The position numbers and the translations under genes are program-made. A stretch of DNA of 64,000 nucleotides, from assembly GCA_003216575.1 (NCBI GenBank), contig QCIR01000006.1:1-64000 (forward strand), in the 5' to 3' direction. Below the pieces are notes generated by a model, which worked only from the letters and a program-made list of their open reading frames with translations, was not told the origin of the DNA and made no database searches. This stretch comes from Prochlorococcus sp. AG-402-M23 (GTDB lineage Bacteria; Cyanobacteriota; Cyanobacteriia; PCC-6307; Cyanobiaceae). This document shows, in pieces, positions 18,721 through 29,039 of the stretch (the first letter of the stretch is position 1; each line of letters begins with the position of its first letter).

Positions 18721-20694
18721 ATGAAAAAGACTAATACACAAAAAAATAGTTTTGAAGCTAATGATGCTTTATCTTTTTGGATTCCAAATAGAGAAGAGGT
18801 AAGAGCAATAAATAAAAGATCTCACCTTGATGAAATTACTCAAGTAGATCAAATTTGGGAACGATTAAAAGTTCAATTAGGCAATGTTTTGGCAGTTGAG
18901 TCACCGCATACTTTTCATCCAGAAAGCTTTACATATAAAGAACTTGCTGAAAATATTTCTAAAGCAGCATATGCTTTTTCTGAAATTGGAGTAGAGCCTG
19001 ATGATGTAGTCGCACTTTTTGCAGAAAACAGTCCAAGATGGCTCATTGCTGATCAAGGTCTTATGCGGTTAGGGGCCTCAGACTCAGTTAGGGGTGCAAC
19101 TGCCCCACCAAGTGAGCTTAGATATATTCTTGAGGATTCAAATGCGGTTGGATTGATTGTTCAAAACTCTGAGGTATGGGAGAAACTCTCTCTTGATGAT
19201 AATCAAATTAATAATTTGAAATTTGTCATTCAACTTGAAGGTAAAGCTTGTGAGGGAGTCTTTGAATGGGAGAGTTTTTTGAAGAAAGGATTGAATAAAG
19301 TAAATGTACGTAAAGAGGTCAAAATAATTGATAGAAAACAAAAAAAAATTGCAACTATTTTGTATACTTCTGGTACGACAGGTAGGCCTAAAGGCGTTCC
19401 ATTAACACATTCTAATTTGTTGCATCAAGTAAGATCTCTGGCTTGTGTGGCAAATCCTTCTCCAGGTTCACCTATCTTAAGTGTTTTACCAATTTGGCAT
19501 TCATATGAACGTAGTGCTGAATATTATTTTTTCTCTTGTGGTTGCACTCAAACTTATACATCGGTTAGGCATTTAAAAGAAGATTTGCCAAGGGTTAAAC
19601 CAATAGTAATGGCAACTGTGCCACGACTTTGGGAGTCAATAAAGTTAAGTTTCGAGGATGCTGTTGAAAAAATGCCAAGTTTTCGAAAGACCTTGATAAA
19701 AAATGCGATTTCTAATAGTAAGGCGTATAAATTGGCATGTAGAAAAGTTAATTGTTTAACGATTGAAAGTGTTTCTATTTTAGATAAAATCATCTCTTCA
19801 ATTGAGATCTTTTTACGGTTTCCAATTCATAGGATTTCTTCAATTTATTTGTGGCCAAAAATTCTTACCAAAATTTGTGGTGGAAGATTGAGATTCCCAA
19901 TTAGTGGAGGAGGCGCTATTGCCCCGCATATTGATTCTTTTTTTGAAGCTTTAGGAGTTGAACTATTAGTTGGTTATGGTTTAACTGAGACAAGCCCTGT
20001 ACTTACATGTAGAAGACCTTGGAGAAATATACGTGGAGGCGCAGGGCAACCTTTACCAGAGACAGAGATAAAAATTGTAGACCAAGATACATTCCAATTA
20101 AAAAAGCTGGGTCAGAAAGGATTGGTTCTCGCTCGTGGCCCTCAAATAATGTCTGGATATTTAGGAAAAGAATCAGCATCAAAGAAAGTTTTAGATGCTG
20201 CTGGCTGGTTCAATACTGGAGATTTAGGAATGTTACTAGCTGATGGATCTTTGATTCTCACTGGAAGAGCTAAGGACACGATTGTACTAAGTAGTGGAGA
20301 AAATATTGAGCCTGGTCCTTTAGAGGAAGCCTTAATTGCATGCCCTTTAATTGATCAGGCTTTTTTATTGGGACAAGATCAAAAGCAACTGGCTGCTTTG
20401 GTTGTGCCAAAAATTGATTATTTAAAACGATGGCTTTCAGAAAGGGGTTTAAATTCAAAAGTTGTTTTGGGACTTTGTTCTGAAAATCGCAAATTAAGAC
20501 AAATTTTAAGATTAGAAATGAATAAAGTTTTAAAAAATCGTCTTGGATCTCGAAGAGAAGAGAGATTATTTTCAATTGCTTTAGTTAAGCCATTTACAAT
20601 AGAAAATGGTTTATTAACTCAAACTCTTAAGCAAAAAAGTGAAAAAATTATTCAACGTGATTTAAAGCTTATAAATGAAATATATGATTTGTAA
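18721..20694 (+). CDS. aas: AMP-forming fatty acyl-CoA/acyl-ACP synthetase
   Basis: 657 residues of the adenylate-forming superfamily. The P-loop-like motif is ILYTSGTTGRPKGVPLTH (about residues 218-235); VGYGLTETSPVLTCR, GWFNTGDLG and ILTGRAKDTIVLSSGENIEP follow in order. Cyanobacteria usually have one such enzyme, which reactivates free fatty acids to acyl-ACP; that role is inference. An 11-residue insertion-rich middle (residues 300-370) is typical of the long-chain class. It is followed by a hairpin at 20704. Confidence 0.88.
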   Translation: MKKTNTQKNSFEANDALSFWIPNREEVRAINKRSHLDEITQVDQIWERLKVQLGNVLAVESPHTFHPESFTYKELAENISKAAYAFSEIGVEPDDVVALFAENSPRWLIADQGLMRLGASDSVRGATAPPSELRYILEDSNAVGLIVQNSEVWEKLSLDDNQINNLKFVIQLEGKACEGVFEWESFLKKGLNKVNVRKEVKIIDRKQKKIATILYTSGTTGRPKGVPLTHSNLLHQVRSLACVANPSPGSPILSVLPIWHSYERSAEYYFFSCGCTQTYTSVRHLKEDLPRVKPIVMATVPRLWESIKLSFEDAVEKMPSFRKTLIKNAISNSKAYKLACRKVNCLTIESVSILDKIISSIEIFLRFPIHRISSIYLWPKILTKICGGRLRFPISGGGAIAPHIDSFFEALGVELLVGYGLTETSPVLTCRRPWRNIRGGAGQPLPETEIKIVDQDTFQLKKLGQKGLVLARGPQIMSGYLGKESASKKVLDAAGWFNTGDLGMLLADGSLILTGRAKDTIVLSSGENIEPGPLEEALIACPLIDQAFLLGQDQKQLAALVVPKIDYLKRWLSERGLNSKVVLGLCSENRKLRQILRLEMNKVLKNRLGSRREERLFSIALVKPFTIENGLLTQTLKQKSEKIIQRDLKLINEIYDL

Positions 20695-20703
20695 TTTGTT
20701 TGT

Positions 20704-20724
20704 TTGGTCAATTAAATTGACCAA
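20704..20724 (+). terminator. Hairpin after acyl-ACP synthetase gene
   Basis: A near-perfect inverted repeat, TTGGTCAATT-A-AATTGACCAA, begins 9 nt after the stop. The downstream T tract is weak (ACTATCTTTT), so termination efficiency is uncertain. Confidence 0.55.
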
Positions 20725-20774
20725 TACTATCTTTTACTGAGAGCCTGGGAATTGATTCGTGATTTATTTCTCAG

Positions 20775-21209
20775 GTGAATTCAATTTCCATAAAACGCTC
20801 AATAACGGTCAGAGCAGTTGTTACGCCTTCATGGAAAGAGGAAGCTGAGCGCGAATTAAGTAATGCAATATCAACAACAGATCAGCAACTTGGCGAATTA
20901 GAAAAAGAAGGTCAACAAATAGTTGATGGTATTAGAAGTCAGAGTTCAAACCCCCTTGACCCTAGAGTTCAAGAGCAAGTAGCTCAAGTTCAGAATCAAG
21001 TTGCTGCAAAGAGATCCGAATTTGAAGAACAAAAAAGAAATCTTCTTTCACAGCAATCTCAAGTGCGTGACTTAGAAATGGATCAAATTGTTGAGCAAGG
21101 TCAGATTGACAGTTTTTGTGATTTAAAAGTTGGTGATAACCTAGTAAAGAAAATGGGTGTAAGTATTCTAGTCAGAGATGGGATCGTAGAAGCAATTGAT
21201 CAGAGCTGA
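20775..21209 (+). CDS. YlqD-like coiled-coil protein
   Basis: 144 residues from a GTG start. N-terminal SISIKRSITVRAVVTPSWKEEAERELSN matches the YlqD family; residues about 35-105 are Gln/Glu-rich heptads predicting a coiled coil; the C-terminal VGDNLVKKMGVSILVRDGIVEAI is a short beta domain. The family function is unknown. Single gene, 190 bp ahead of pdhC. Confidence 0.8.
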   Translation: MNSISIKRSITVRAVVTPSWKEEAERELSNAISTTDQQLGELEKEGQQIVDGIRSQSSNPLDPRVQEQVAQVQNQVAAKRSEFEEQKRNLLSQQSQVRDLEMDQIVEQGQIDSFCDLKVGDNLVKKMGVSILVRDGIVEAIDQS

Positions 21210-21400
21210 AATTTGGCTAACTTCATGTATCCAAAAATAAATTTTGAAAATAAGAAGAAATCCAAATAAAAAAAACTATCGTTGTAAGGACACTCATGTA
21301 GAACTAACATTGGTATGTATTGATACTTGCAAAGCTTCTAGATATAAAATTTTGAAGCCTTGCCATAAACTCACTCTCAATAAAGGAAATAGGAACAATT

Positions 21401-22762
21401 ATGGCCACTCATGACATCTTTATGCCTGCTTTAAGTTCAACAATGACTGAGGGCAAGATCGTGGAGTGGCTAAAAAAACCTGGAGATAAAGTAGAAAGAG
21501 GTGAGTCTGTGTTGGTTGTTGAGTCAGATAAAGCTGATATGGATGTTGAGTCTTTCCAAGATGGTTTTCTTGCCTCGATTGTTATGCCTGCTGGTAGCTC
21601 TGCACCCGTTGGAGAGACAATTGGATTAATTGTTGAGACAGCAGATGAAATTGCTGCGGCTCAAGCTAATGCTCCTTCTCAAGCAGCTAGTCAAGAGAAA
21701 GAAAGTTCACCTCCTCCAGTTCAAGAAAAACAAACCTCTTTTGACTCTCCTAAAGCAACAGAAATTCCAAAGACATCTCCTGCACCTCTTGTCTCAGAAT
21801 CCTCTGTAAATCAGAATCAGTTTTTAAATGATGGTCGAATTGTCGCCTCTCCAAGAGCTAAAAAACTTGCTTCTCAAATGGGAGTCGATTTGGCAACAGT
21901 TAGGGGCTCAGGTCCTCATGGACGGATACAAGCTGAGGATGTTCAAAGTGCAAAAGGGCAACCCATAAGCGTTCCTTGGATTGCTGAAAGTAATGCTCCA
22001 GCGAAAATTGTTTCTGATGCGCCTCGCATAGAAAAAAAATCTGTTGACTCCGGTAAGCCACCTACTCCTGGAAAAAGTTTTGGGTCTAGAGGGGAAACAA
22101 TTGCCTTCAATACTCTTCAACAAGCTGTAAATCGGAACATGGAGGAAAGCTTAAATACTCCTTGTTTCAGAGTTGGCTATTCAATTATTACTGATGAATT
22201 GGATGATTTTTATAAACAAGTCAAACCTAATGGAGTAACTATGACTGCTTTACTTGCTAAAGCAGTTGGTTTAACCCTCGCTAGGCACCCCCAGGTGAAT
22301 GCAGCTTTTAGTTCTGAGGGGATTGCCTATCCTTCACAAATAAATGTAGCCGTTGCAGTTGCCATGGAGGACGGAGGGTTGATAACTCCAGTGTTGCAAA
22401 ATGCTGACAAGACCAGTCTCTCTGACTTATCCCTACAATGGGCAGATCTGGTTAAGCGTGCGAGGAATAAGCAATTAGAACCTCAAGAATATAGCAGTGG
22501 TACGTTTACACTCTCTAATCTAGGTATGTTTGGCGTGGATCGTTTTGATGCAATTCTGCCCCCAGGGACTGGAGCAATTTTAGCGGTAGGCGCTTCCTTG
22601 CCTAAAGTGGTTGCTGCTAAAGATGGCTCGATTTCAATCAAAAAACAGATGCAAGTAAATCTTACCGCTGATCATAGAGTGATCTATGGGGCTGATGGAG
22701 CACTATTCCTGAAGGATTTGGCTTACTTAATCGAAAAGAACTCTTATAGCCTCTCGTCTTAA
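21401..22762 (+). CDS. pdhC: Pyruvate dehydrogenase E2, dihydrolipoamide acetyltransferase
   Basis: 453 residues. An N-terminal lipoyl domain (residues 1-78) has the lipoylated Lys44 in ESDKADMDVES. A Pro/Ser/Gln-rich hinge follows, then a peripheral-subunit-binding domain (about 148-180, VASPRAKKLASQMGVDL ... GPHGRIQAEDV), another hinge, and the acetyltransferase core ending with the catalytic TADHRVIYGADGA. E1 and E3 genes are not in this window. LipB, which modifies this protein, is 3 kb upstream. Confidence 0.96.
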   Translation: MATHDIFMPALSSTMTEGKIVEWLKKPGDKVERGESVLVVESDKADMDVESFQDGFLASIVMPAGSSAPVGETIGLIVETADEIAAAQANAPSQAASQEKESSPPPVQEKQTSFDSPKATEIPKTSPAPLVSESSVNQNQFLNDGRIVASPRAKKLASQMGVDLATVRGSGPHGRIQAEDVQSAKGQPISVPWIAESNAPAKIVSDAPRIEKKSVDSGKPPTPGKSFGSRGETIAFNTLQQAVNRNMEESLNTPCFRVGYSIITDELDDFYKQVKPNGVTMTALLAKAVGLTLARHPQVNAAFSSEGIAYPSQINVAVAVAMEDGGLITPVLQNADKTSLSDLSLQWADLVKRARNKQLEPQEYSSGTFTLSNLGMFGVDRFDAILPPGTGAILAVGASLPKVVAAKDGSISIKKQMQVNLTADHRVIYGADGALFLKDLAYLIEKNSYSLSS

Positions 22763-22813
22763 GATTTAATTAGTCGAACCACAAGTGATTTTTTTACTTT
22801 AATCTGATTTGAT

Positions 22814-23911
22814 GTGTTAGACCAAAAAGATAATCTTTTAAGCTCCTATAACTATGATTTACCAAATGACTTAATTGCTCAATCACCTACCGAGAGTAGG
22901 CATGATGCGAAATTGATGATTGTTAAAGATGGTCTCGATGACTCTTTAAACCTAGTGCATGCAAAGGTATGGGACATAAAGGATATTTTGAAGACTGGTG
23001 ATCTTTTAGTTGTCAATAATACGCGAGTGATTAAGGCAAGATTGAAAATTCGATTATCAGGAGGAGGTTTAGGTGAATTGTTGCTAATGGAACCAAAGGG
23101 GAATGGCCAATGGCTTTGCTTAGGTCGTCCTGCTAGACGTATGAGAAGCGGTGATCAATTATGGTTGGATAAGTCTTCAAATGATTCTTTATGTTTAAAG
23201 GTTATTGATAAAGACGAGAGTACAGGTGGAAGGATTATTCAATTTCCTAATGAGTTTACTAGTAGGATCGAAATGGAAAATTTACTTGATTTATATGGCG
23301 AAGTACCATTACCTCCCTATATAGATAAGGAAAAATCTAGTGGGCATGAGGCAAGATATCAGACTAGATTTGCCTCGAAGCCAGGAGCTATAGCTGCGCC
23401 CACAGCGGGCTTACATCTAAGTGATGAACTTATAGAAATTTTAAAAATCAGAGGTATTAGAATTGCACAAATTACTTTGCATGTCGGTTTAGGTACTTTT
23501 AGGCCATTAGAGAAAGAAGACCTATCTCAGTTGCATTTACATAGTGAGTGGATAGAGGTTACTGAAGAGACCACAAAAGCGATAATTAATTGTAAGGAAG
23601 ATGGGGGAAAAGTCTTTGCTGTTGGTACTACAAGTGTGAGAGCTCTTGAGGCTGCTTACCTTTCAGGAAGAGGCAGCTTGAAGCCGTATAAGGGCAAAGT
23701 GAATTTGCTAATTAAACCAGGATTTAAATTTTCCGTAATTGATGGATTGCTCACTAACTTCCATCTACCTAAAAGCTCCCTATTACTTTTAGTTAGCGCT
23801 CTAATTGGTCGAAAACGTATGTTGAAACTTTATAAACATGCTGTTTCTAACAAATATCGATTTTTCTCTTATGGAGACGCGATGCTGATAACACCGGAGT
23901 CAGTTATATAA
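22814..23911 (+). CDS. queA: S-adenosylmethionine:tRNA ribosyltransferase-isomerase
   Basis: 365 residues from a GTG start. QueA transfers and isomerises the ribose of SAM onto preQ1-modified tRNA to form epoxyqueuosine. Motifs: [12 protein letters not shown] at the N-terminus, [55 protein letters not shown] and [14 protein letters not shown]. Length is normal. It is convergent with cysK, with 9 bp between. Confidence 0.97.
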   Translation: MLDQKDNLLSSYNYDLPNDLIAQSPTESRHDAKLMIVKDGLDDSLNLVHAKVWDIKDILKTGDLLVVNNTRVIKARLKIRLSGGGLGELLLMEPKGNGQWLCLGRPARRMRSGDQLWLDKSSNDSLCLKVIDKDESTGGRIIQFPNEFTSRIEMENLLDLYGEVPLPPYIDKEKSSGHEARYQTRFASKPGAIAAPTAGLHLSDELIEILKIRGIRIAQITLHVGLGTFRPLEKEDLSQLHLHSEWIEVTEETTKAIINCKEDGGKVFAVGTTSVRALEAAYLSGRGSLKPYKGKVNLLIKPGFKFSVIDGLLTNFHLPKSSLLLLVSALIGRKRMLKLYKHAVSNKYRFFSYGDAMLITPESVI

Positions 23912-23920
23912 ACTCAAAAG

Positions 23921-24907
23921 TCAAGCTAAGGATGGTTCCTTGATAACGCCTGTAGGAACATTCTCAAACATTACGGATGAGATATATCTTTCGGCAAGGT
24001 CAGGTAGGACTACAACGATTGTCTTCCCTGAGAACTCTTCTTTTTCGGCCAGTCTTAAAGCCACAGCTGCAGCGGCACCACATGAGATGCCAACTAGTAG
24101 ACCTTCTTCTTGTGCTAAACGTAATGCCATTGAAATAGACTCATCGTTAGAGACTTGTTCAACTTGATCGACTACCGATAAGTCAAGATTTTTAGGAATA
24201 AAACCAGCTCCAATCCCTTGAATTTTATGAGGGCCGGGTTTTACTTCTTCTCCATTGAGAGTTTGTGTTATTACTGGGCTATGAGTGGGCTCAACGGCAA
24301 CAGATAATAATGAATGATTTTTTTCTTGCTTTATGAAACGAGAAACACCTGTTATTGTTCCACCTGTTCCGACACCAGAGACTAAAACATCAATTTGGCC
24401 ATCGGTATCATCCCAAATTTCAGGACCTGTTGTTTTGAAATGTATTTCTGGATTAGCTGGATTATCAAATTGTCCTGGCATGAAGTATTTTTGAGGGTCG
24501 CTATTTGCTATTTCCTTCGCTTTTGCAATGGCACCAGGCATTCCTTTTGCTGCTTCAGTAAGTATTAATTCAGCACCAAGAACAGCCATCATCCTCCGAC
24601 GTTCAATTGACATGGACTCAGGCATCGTGAGGATTAACTTGTAACCTCGAGCAGCAGCTGTATAAGCAAGGGCTATTCCAGTATTTCCAGACGTTGGTTC
24701 AATAATGACTTTATCTTTATTAAGTAAACCTTTCTTCTCAGCATCCCAGATCATATTCGCTCCAATTCTGCATTTGACGCTGTAAGCAGGGTTACGGCCT
24801 TCTATCTTTGCAAGTACTGTTGCTTTTGCATTTTTTGTAATCGAATTAAGCTTGACTAATGGTGTATGACCAATAGCAAAACTATTGTCTTCATAGATTC
24901 TGGACAT
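23921..24907 (-). CDS. cysK: Cysteine synthase A (O-acetylserine sulfhydrylase)
   Basis: 328 residues. The PLP Lys45 is in the segment [11 protein letters not shown]; the substrate loop [12 protein letters not shown] and the phosphate-binding [13 protein letters not shown] are clear. It makes cysteine from O-acetylserine and sulfide. It precedes two Cys/Met PLP genes on the same strand, suggesting a sulfur amino-acid cluster. The family usually has SVKDRIG; here Asp is replaced by Cys. Confidence 0.95.
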   Translation of the reverse strand: MSRIYEDNSFAIGHTPLVKLNSITKNAKATVLAKIEGRNPAYSVKCRIGANMIWDAEKKGLLNKDKVIIEPTSGNTGIALAYTAAARGYKLILTMPESMSIERRRMMAVLGAELILTEAAKGMPGAIAKAKEIANSDPQKYFMPGQFDNPANPEIHFKTTGPEIWDDTDGQIDVLVSGVGTGGTITGVSRFIKQEKNHSLLSVAVEPTHSPVITQTLNGEEVKPGPHKIQGIGAGFIPKNLDLSVVDQVEQVSNDESISMALRLAQEEGLLVGISCGAAAAVALRLAEKEEFSGKTIVVVLPDLAERYISSVMFENVPTGVIKEPSLA

Positions 24908-24995
24908 TTTTTAAATGACTTAATTAACTAATACTATAAATCTATATAAAAATCTCGATAATTGGTTATTTAGATAATCTTTATTAGTGATTTTT

Positions 24996-26462
24996 TTATA
25001 TTACTGAATTAAATCTTGACCATAAGTCCTCTTCATTTTCTAGCCCTACGGACACTCTTAATAAGTGTTCCGAGACGCCACAACTTTCAGCCCATTTCAA
25101 TTCTTTAAAGTGAGCCAGCTGAACATATGGACAAACTAATGTAAAATTTGTACCTAAACTTGGCCCTTTATTTACTCTTAATGAATCATAAACTCTTTTT
25201 GATTCTTCAATCCCCCCTTTAAGTTCGAATGATAATAGACATCCATAACCGCCTCCCTTTTTTAATAGCGAATTAAAATTTTTACAATATTGAGGATGCA
25301 AAACCTTTGATATTTCTTTTTTTGTTTCTAATTTTTCTTTCAGCTTTAAGCAAGATAGATTTAACCTTTTTAAGCGATCCTCGACGTCTCGACTAGTTTT
25401 CTCCAACTCGATAGTGTCTGAATTGGATAAGGTAGATAATGCAACTTTAGGAATTATTTCTGCTAATTCTTTTTCCCATTTGGAATAAGGACTTATGACC
25501 GTGCTGCCAGCAAGAATATCTCCTCTTCCGGCAAAACTTTTTGTAAGTGAACTAAAAACCACATCTGCATAAGGAGTTAGGTGAACATTTAGAGATGAAC
25601 CGATGGTATCGTCAACAATAATTGGGATATTTTTATCTTGAGCTAATTTTGAAATAGATATTAGGTCAACACATTTCAATAAAGGGTTACTAGGTATTTC
25701 TATAATTAATGCAGCTGGATTTTTTTTATCCAGCTCTTCTTTTATATGACTTAATGTTGTTTCAATAATGAGATCGCTTCCTTGGAAAATGACCTGAGGG
25801 AGTTTAAGCACATCAACATATGGGAAGCCTATTTGAAGTGTTGAATTATTTCCTTTAATATACTTTAACGCTGTAAGAATAGTCGTTAAGGCCGCCATGC
25901 CTGAGCGATGTAGTTGTATTAAATTGCAATCACAATTGTATATATTTGCTAAACGATTAAGAATTTCACCTCGAGCGCAATGACTATTTGAAGTGGAGGG
26001 GGCTCTCTCTCTTCCAAGGGCAATTGCAGCTTCACGTGATGATAATCCCAGACCAGTGTGTTGCCAGAAGGCTTTTGCTGAAGGAGTACTCCTTTGGTCA
26101 ACAATTAGACATGAAATACCAAGAAAATCTTTTATTTTTGAAGAACAATCAGAATATTTTTGATGACAATATTTTTGAGCACTCAAAGCAGAAGCTCTAT
26201 TGGGATATGGCCAACTACTTTTCTGTGATTCACCATGAAATTCAAGTGATTTACGAGCTACCTCAGCAACAAAAGGGTTAAACCCAAATCTAGGGTAAAT
26301 TGCTTTTAATGAATCTATACAGGCTGGAACCTTTTCTTCGTAGGCGATTACATCTTCCCATCTGGGTAAAGCAACAGATACGGCATGTGGCCTATTTGGT
26401 AGAGGCTCTCCTAAATCTTTAGGACTCCAGCATGGATCATTTAGTAAATTTCTTTCAGTCAA
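24996..26462 (-). CDS. Cys/Met metabolism PLP-dependent enzyme (cystathionine gamma-synthase-like)
   Basis: 488 residues, about 100 longer at the N-terminus than typical family members. The PLP-lysine motif is SSLTKSFAGRGDILAGS; IPSNPLLKCVDL and VDDTIGSS match the cystathionine synthase/lyase fold. It overlaps the upstream gene by 4 bp (ATGA), so the two are coupled. Having two adjacent family members suggests split roles (cystathionine synthase versus lyase), but which does which cannot be told from sequence. Confidence 0.85.
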   Translation of the reverse strand: MTERNLLNDPCWSPKDLGEPLPNRPHAVSVALPRWEDVIAYEEKVPACIDSLKAIYPRFGFNPFVAEVARKSLEFHGESQKSSWPYPNRASALSAQKYCHQKYSDCSSKIKDFLGISCLIVDQRSTPSAKAFWQHTGLGLSSREAAIALGRERAPSTSNSHCARGEILNRLANIYNCDCNLIQLHRSGMAALTTILTALKYIKGNNSTLQIGFPYVDVLKLPQVIFQGSDLIIETTLSHIKEELDKKNPAALIIEIPSNPLLKCVDLISISKLAQDKNIPIIVDDTIGSSLNVHLTPYADVVFSSLTKSFAGRGDILAGSTVISPYSKWEKELAEIIPKVALSTLSNSDTIELEKTSRDVEDRLKRLNLSCLKLKEKLETKKEISKVLHPQYCKNFNSLLKKGGGYGCLLSFELKGGIEESKRVYDSLRVNKGPSLGTNFTLVCPYVQLAHFKELKWAESCGVSEHLLRVSVGLENEEDLWSRFNSVI

Positions 26463-27628
26463 GAGATGTTTCCCAAGGCTTGATTTAAATCAACACTCAA
26501 GTCCTCAATATCTTCACATCCGACGGAAAATCGAATAAGTGAATCAGTAATTCCAATCTTTAATTTGGTTTCTTTTGGAACTGATGCGTGTGTCATTGTT
26601 GCTGGGTGGCAAACAAGACTTTCAATTCCTCCGAGACTTTCTGCCATCTTGAAGTAATGAAGACTTTTGCAAAATGAATAAGTTTGGGCTTGAGTTGCGT
26701 TAACAGTGGCAGTAACAATTGCACCTCCCAGAGCCATTTGCCTTTGTGCTAATTTACATTGTGGATGATCACTCCTGAAGGGATATAGAACTGATTTGAT
26801 TGCTGGATTGTTGGCTAATTGATTGGCTATTTTAGATGCATTATTTATTTGTCTTTCTAAGCGAAGTGGAAGAGTTTTTATCCCCCTAGTAATAAGCCAG
26901 CAATCAAAAGGAGAAGGATTTAGACCAAGAGCTTTTTGGGCGAAATTGAGCTTGTCTCTCCATACGGAACTCTCGGTACATACCGCACCTCCAAGTGCGT
27001 CTGAGTGACCATTGATATACTTGGTTGTGCTAGTTAAAGATAAGGTCGCACCAAGTTTAAGAGGTCTTTGCAATAGAGGAGTTGCAAAAGTATTGTCTAC
27101 AACAACAGGAATTTGCATTTTATTTGAGAAATGACAAATCCCCTCAATATCAATAATTTTAAGGAGTGGGTTGGTCGGACTTTCAATCCAAATCATCGAG
27201 GGTTTGTGGTTTGAAATGACTTCTTGAAAATTGGGCTTTGTAAAGTCTATCCATTGGGTTTTTAATCCAAAACGATTAAAAACTTGTTCAAATAATCTCA
27301 CCGTACATCCATAAAGGTTTTCTTCACAAAGGATTAAGTCTCCAGCCTTAAGTGAGGAGACTATTGCTGTAATTGCAGCTACTCCAGAACTAAATACACT
27401 TGCGAACTGACATTCTTCTAGATCAGACAAAACTGATTCAAGAATTCTAAAATTTGGATTTCCTGAACGAGTGTAGTTAAAGCCACCCTCATTGCCATGA
27501 ACGAACGTTGATGTTGGGAAGATTGGAGGCATTATTGATCCAGTCTCTTCAGAAAAATTTTCTTTGGGATGAATGACTCTTGTGTTTACTCCAGTGCTGA
27601 ACTCCTGTTCTTTTTTGAATGATCCCAT
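26459..27628 (-). CDS. metB: Cystathionine gamma-synthase / trans-sulfuration PLP enzyme
   Basis: 389 residues. Motifs: TRVIHPKE, PIFPTSTFV, FNYTRSGNPNFRILE, FSSGVAAITA, ESPTNPLLKI, VDNTFATPLLQRPL, the PLP-lysine segment STTKYINGHSDALGG and the C-terminal IRFSVGCEDIEDL. These fit the MetB/MetC family at normal length; the exact reaction (synthase or lyase) is uncertain. Its leader (27629-27694) has two consecutive inverted repeats. It is translationally coupled to the 488-residue paralogue. Confidence 0.85.
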   Translation of the reverse strand: MGSFKKEQEFSTGVNTRVIHPKENFSEETGSIMPPIFPTSTFVHGNEGGFNYTRSGNPNFRILESVLSDLEECQFASVFSSGVAAITAIVSSLKAGDLILCEENLYGCTVRLFEQVFNRFGLKTQWIDFTKPNFQEVISNHKPSMIWIESPTNPLLKIIDIEGICHFSNKMQIPVVVDNTFATPLLQRPLKLGATLSLTSTTKYINGHSDALGGAVCTESSVWRDKLNFAQKALGLNPSPFDCWLITRGIKTLPLRLERQINNASKIANQLANNPAIKSVLYPFRSDHPQCKLAQRQMALGGAIVTATVNATQAQTYSFCKSLHYFKMAESLGGIESLVCHPATMTHASVPKETKLKIGITDSLIRFSVGCEDIEDLSVDLNQALGNIS

Positions 27629-27641
27629 ATCCTTTGAGATG

Positions 27642-27664
27642 TTTTTCTATAGGCTATAGAAAAA
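27642..27664. repeat. Perfect palindrome in the metB-like leader
   Basis: TTTTTCTATAG-G-CTATAGAAAAA is an 11-bp perfect inverted repeat with a one-base centre, 14 bp upstream of the start of the gene at 27628. It could be an operator or a leader hairpin. Confidence 0.6.
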
Positions 27665-27668
27665 CATG

Positions 27669-27694
27669 AAAAAGCCCCTGAAAAAAGGGGTTCT
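27669..27694 (-). terminator. Terminator-like hairpin upstream of the metB-like gene
   Basis: On the minus strand ACCCC pairs with GGGG(C) around a T-rich loop and five T follow. No minus-strand gene lies upstream for more than 2 kb, so it may be a leader attenuator for the gene at 27628 rather than an operon end. Confidence 0.5.
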
Positions 27695-27938
27695 ATAAAT
27701 AAATTTAATGAGAAAGAAGTTATGTGTAGCTCTATAGCTTTCTTAAAATAATACAAGGTTCTAGCTATAGCAACTAATTATAAAGAAAATCAAATTGGAC
27801 TCAAGTTTGACTATTTATTCTGCAGATCGCGCAATACTCACGAAATAAGTTTGATTGGCTATCTGTACAAACCTATTATCACTATTATATTAATTGGGAG
27901 CGAGTATTAAACAAAATCAAGAACTGAATTAATTCTCA

Positions 27939-28109
27939 ATGAATTTATTTGAAAATATCTTTCATAATCAAGTCTTGATGATTTTCCTGATTGCATCAAT
28001 ATGGATCGTTCCAGGTTTTGTATTTGCCAGAATGACAAATAAAAAATTCAAGACAATAGAACTTGCAAGACAAGCTAAGAGAGTCTCAAAACTTTATCCC
28101 TCTTCTTAG
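27939..28109 (+). CDS. Small single-helix membrane protein
   Basis: 56 residues (MNLFENIFHNQVLMIFLIAS...). One transmembrane helix spans about residues 12-31 and ends in PGFVFARM; the basic tail (KKFKTIELARQAKRVSK) is probably cytoplasmic. Family not recognised. It is the first of the run of tiny accessory genes. Confidence 0.5.
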   Translation: MNLFENIFHNQVLMIFLIASIWIVPGFVFARMTNKKFKTIELARQAKRVSKLYPSS

Positions 28110-28365
28110 TTTTGAAAGTTCAAAAGTAATAGTAAATCGCTTTGAAAAAAATCTGCGCGGTTAATCATTCAATAAATACCTCACGATATTTAGCAAAAGT
28201 CCCTTACGAGATTTTTTAAACCAAGTTTTATTTCAATGACATATTAAATAACCTAATAGGTAAAATTAACCCGAACTGGTTAGCCCTACATCGACCGAAC
28301 TATGAAAAAAAGAACTAACTTCTATAGTCGCTATATCTTTACTAAACAATAGAGAAGGATTAGCT

Positions 28366-28476
28366 ATGCACGCAATAAACAAAATTACTGCTGCTAAGCT
28401 ATTGGTTCTTTTTAATCTTCCAGCAATCCTTTTATTGGCCGGAGCGTTCGAAATTGGTTCTTCAGTACTTGCATAA
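28366..28476 (+). CDS. 36-residue hydrophobic peptide, paralogue of 38871-38981
   Basis: MHAINKITAAKLLVLFNLPA followed by ILLLAGAFEIGSSVLA. A single hydrophobic helix; a GAAGGAT ribosome site (AGAGAAGGATTAGCT) precedes the ATG. The second copy at 38871 has the same length and pattern, which supports both as real genes. Function unknown. Confidence 0.6.
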   Translation: MHAINKITAAKLLVLFNLPAILLLAGAFEIGSSVLA

Positions 28477-28861
28477 TTAAGACTGCATTTAATGAAAGAG
28501 TTATTTGCTAATAATGTTTACTCCATATCAAGTTCTTTTTTGGGATCCTATTAATAGTCAACTCTGCCTCAATTTTTCAACTTTCTACAGCAGAACCTAT
28601 TAAGCAATAACATGTTCGCTATACTTTTCAGATTCATTTTCATTTGTCCTTATTTATCTGGACACGAGCAGGTCAAGAAAAATAAATTCATTTAATCACT
28701 CTGCAGTTTTACTGCTGGAAACCCGAAACAGCTTTCGTAAGTAGAAAATGAATCAATAGTAAAAAAAATCTATAATCATCTTGTTTTTATAGTTAACCGA
28801 ACGATTTGATCTCACGAAACTTATTTTATTTTCCAATCATATTATTATCCGACACAACTCA
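28477..28861. other. Intergenic region without a supported gene
   Basis: Only frames of 20-27 codons occur, none with convincing composition. Nothing else recognised beyond AT-rich spacer sequence. Confidence 0.5.
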
Positions 28862-29035
28862 ATGAAGAAATTACTTCCACTATTACTTCTTTCATCTGCA
28901 ACTCTTTATTCAACGATTGGTACATTGCCTGTTAGTGCTATGGGTTGCAATTTATCTACCAATAAAGCCGAGGCGGTTTGTGATGAAGGTGATATTGATT
29001 GTGAAAAGAAATTAATAGAAGATCGAATCAACTAA
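28862..29035 (+). CDS. Small secreted protein
   Basis: 57 residues. A signal peptide (MKKLLPLLLLSSATLYSTIG) is probably cleaved after PVSA-MG; the mature part is short and acidic with three Cys (MGCNLSTNK, VCDEGDIDCEKK), suggesting disulfide or metal binding. Family not recognised. Confidence 0.55.
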   Translation: MKKLLPLLLLSSATLYSTIGTLPVSAMGCNLSTNKAEAVCDEGDIDCEKKLIEDRIN

Positions 29036-29039
29036 AAAA

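Noticed and set aside
28735-28760. GGAAAC...GAAACA stretch resembling Yfr2-family RNA motif
   Set aside because: Only a partial match and no terminator hairpin nearby, so no RNA is claimed.
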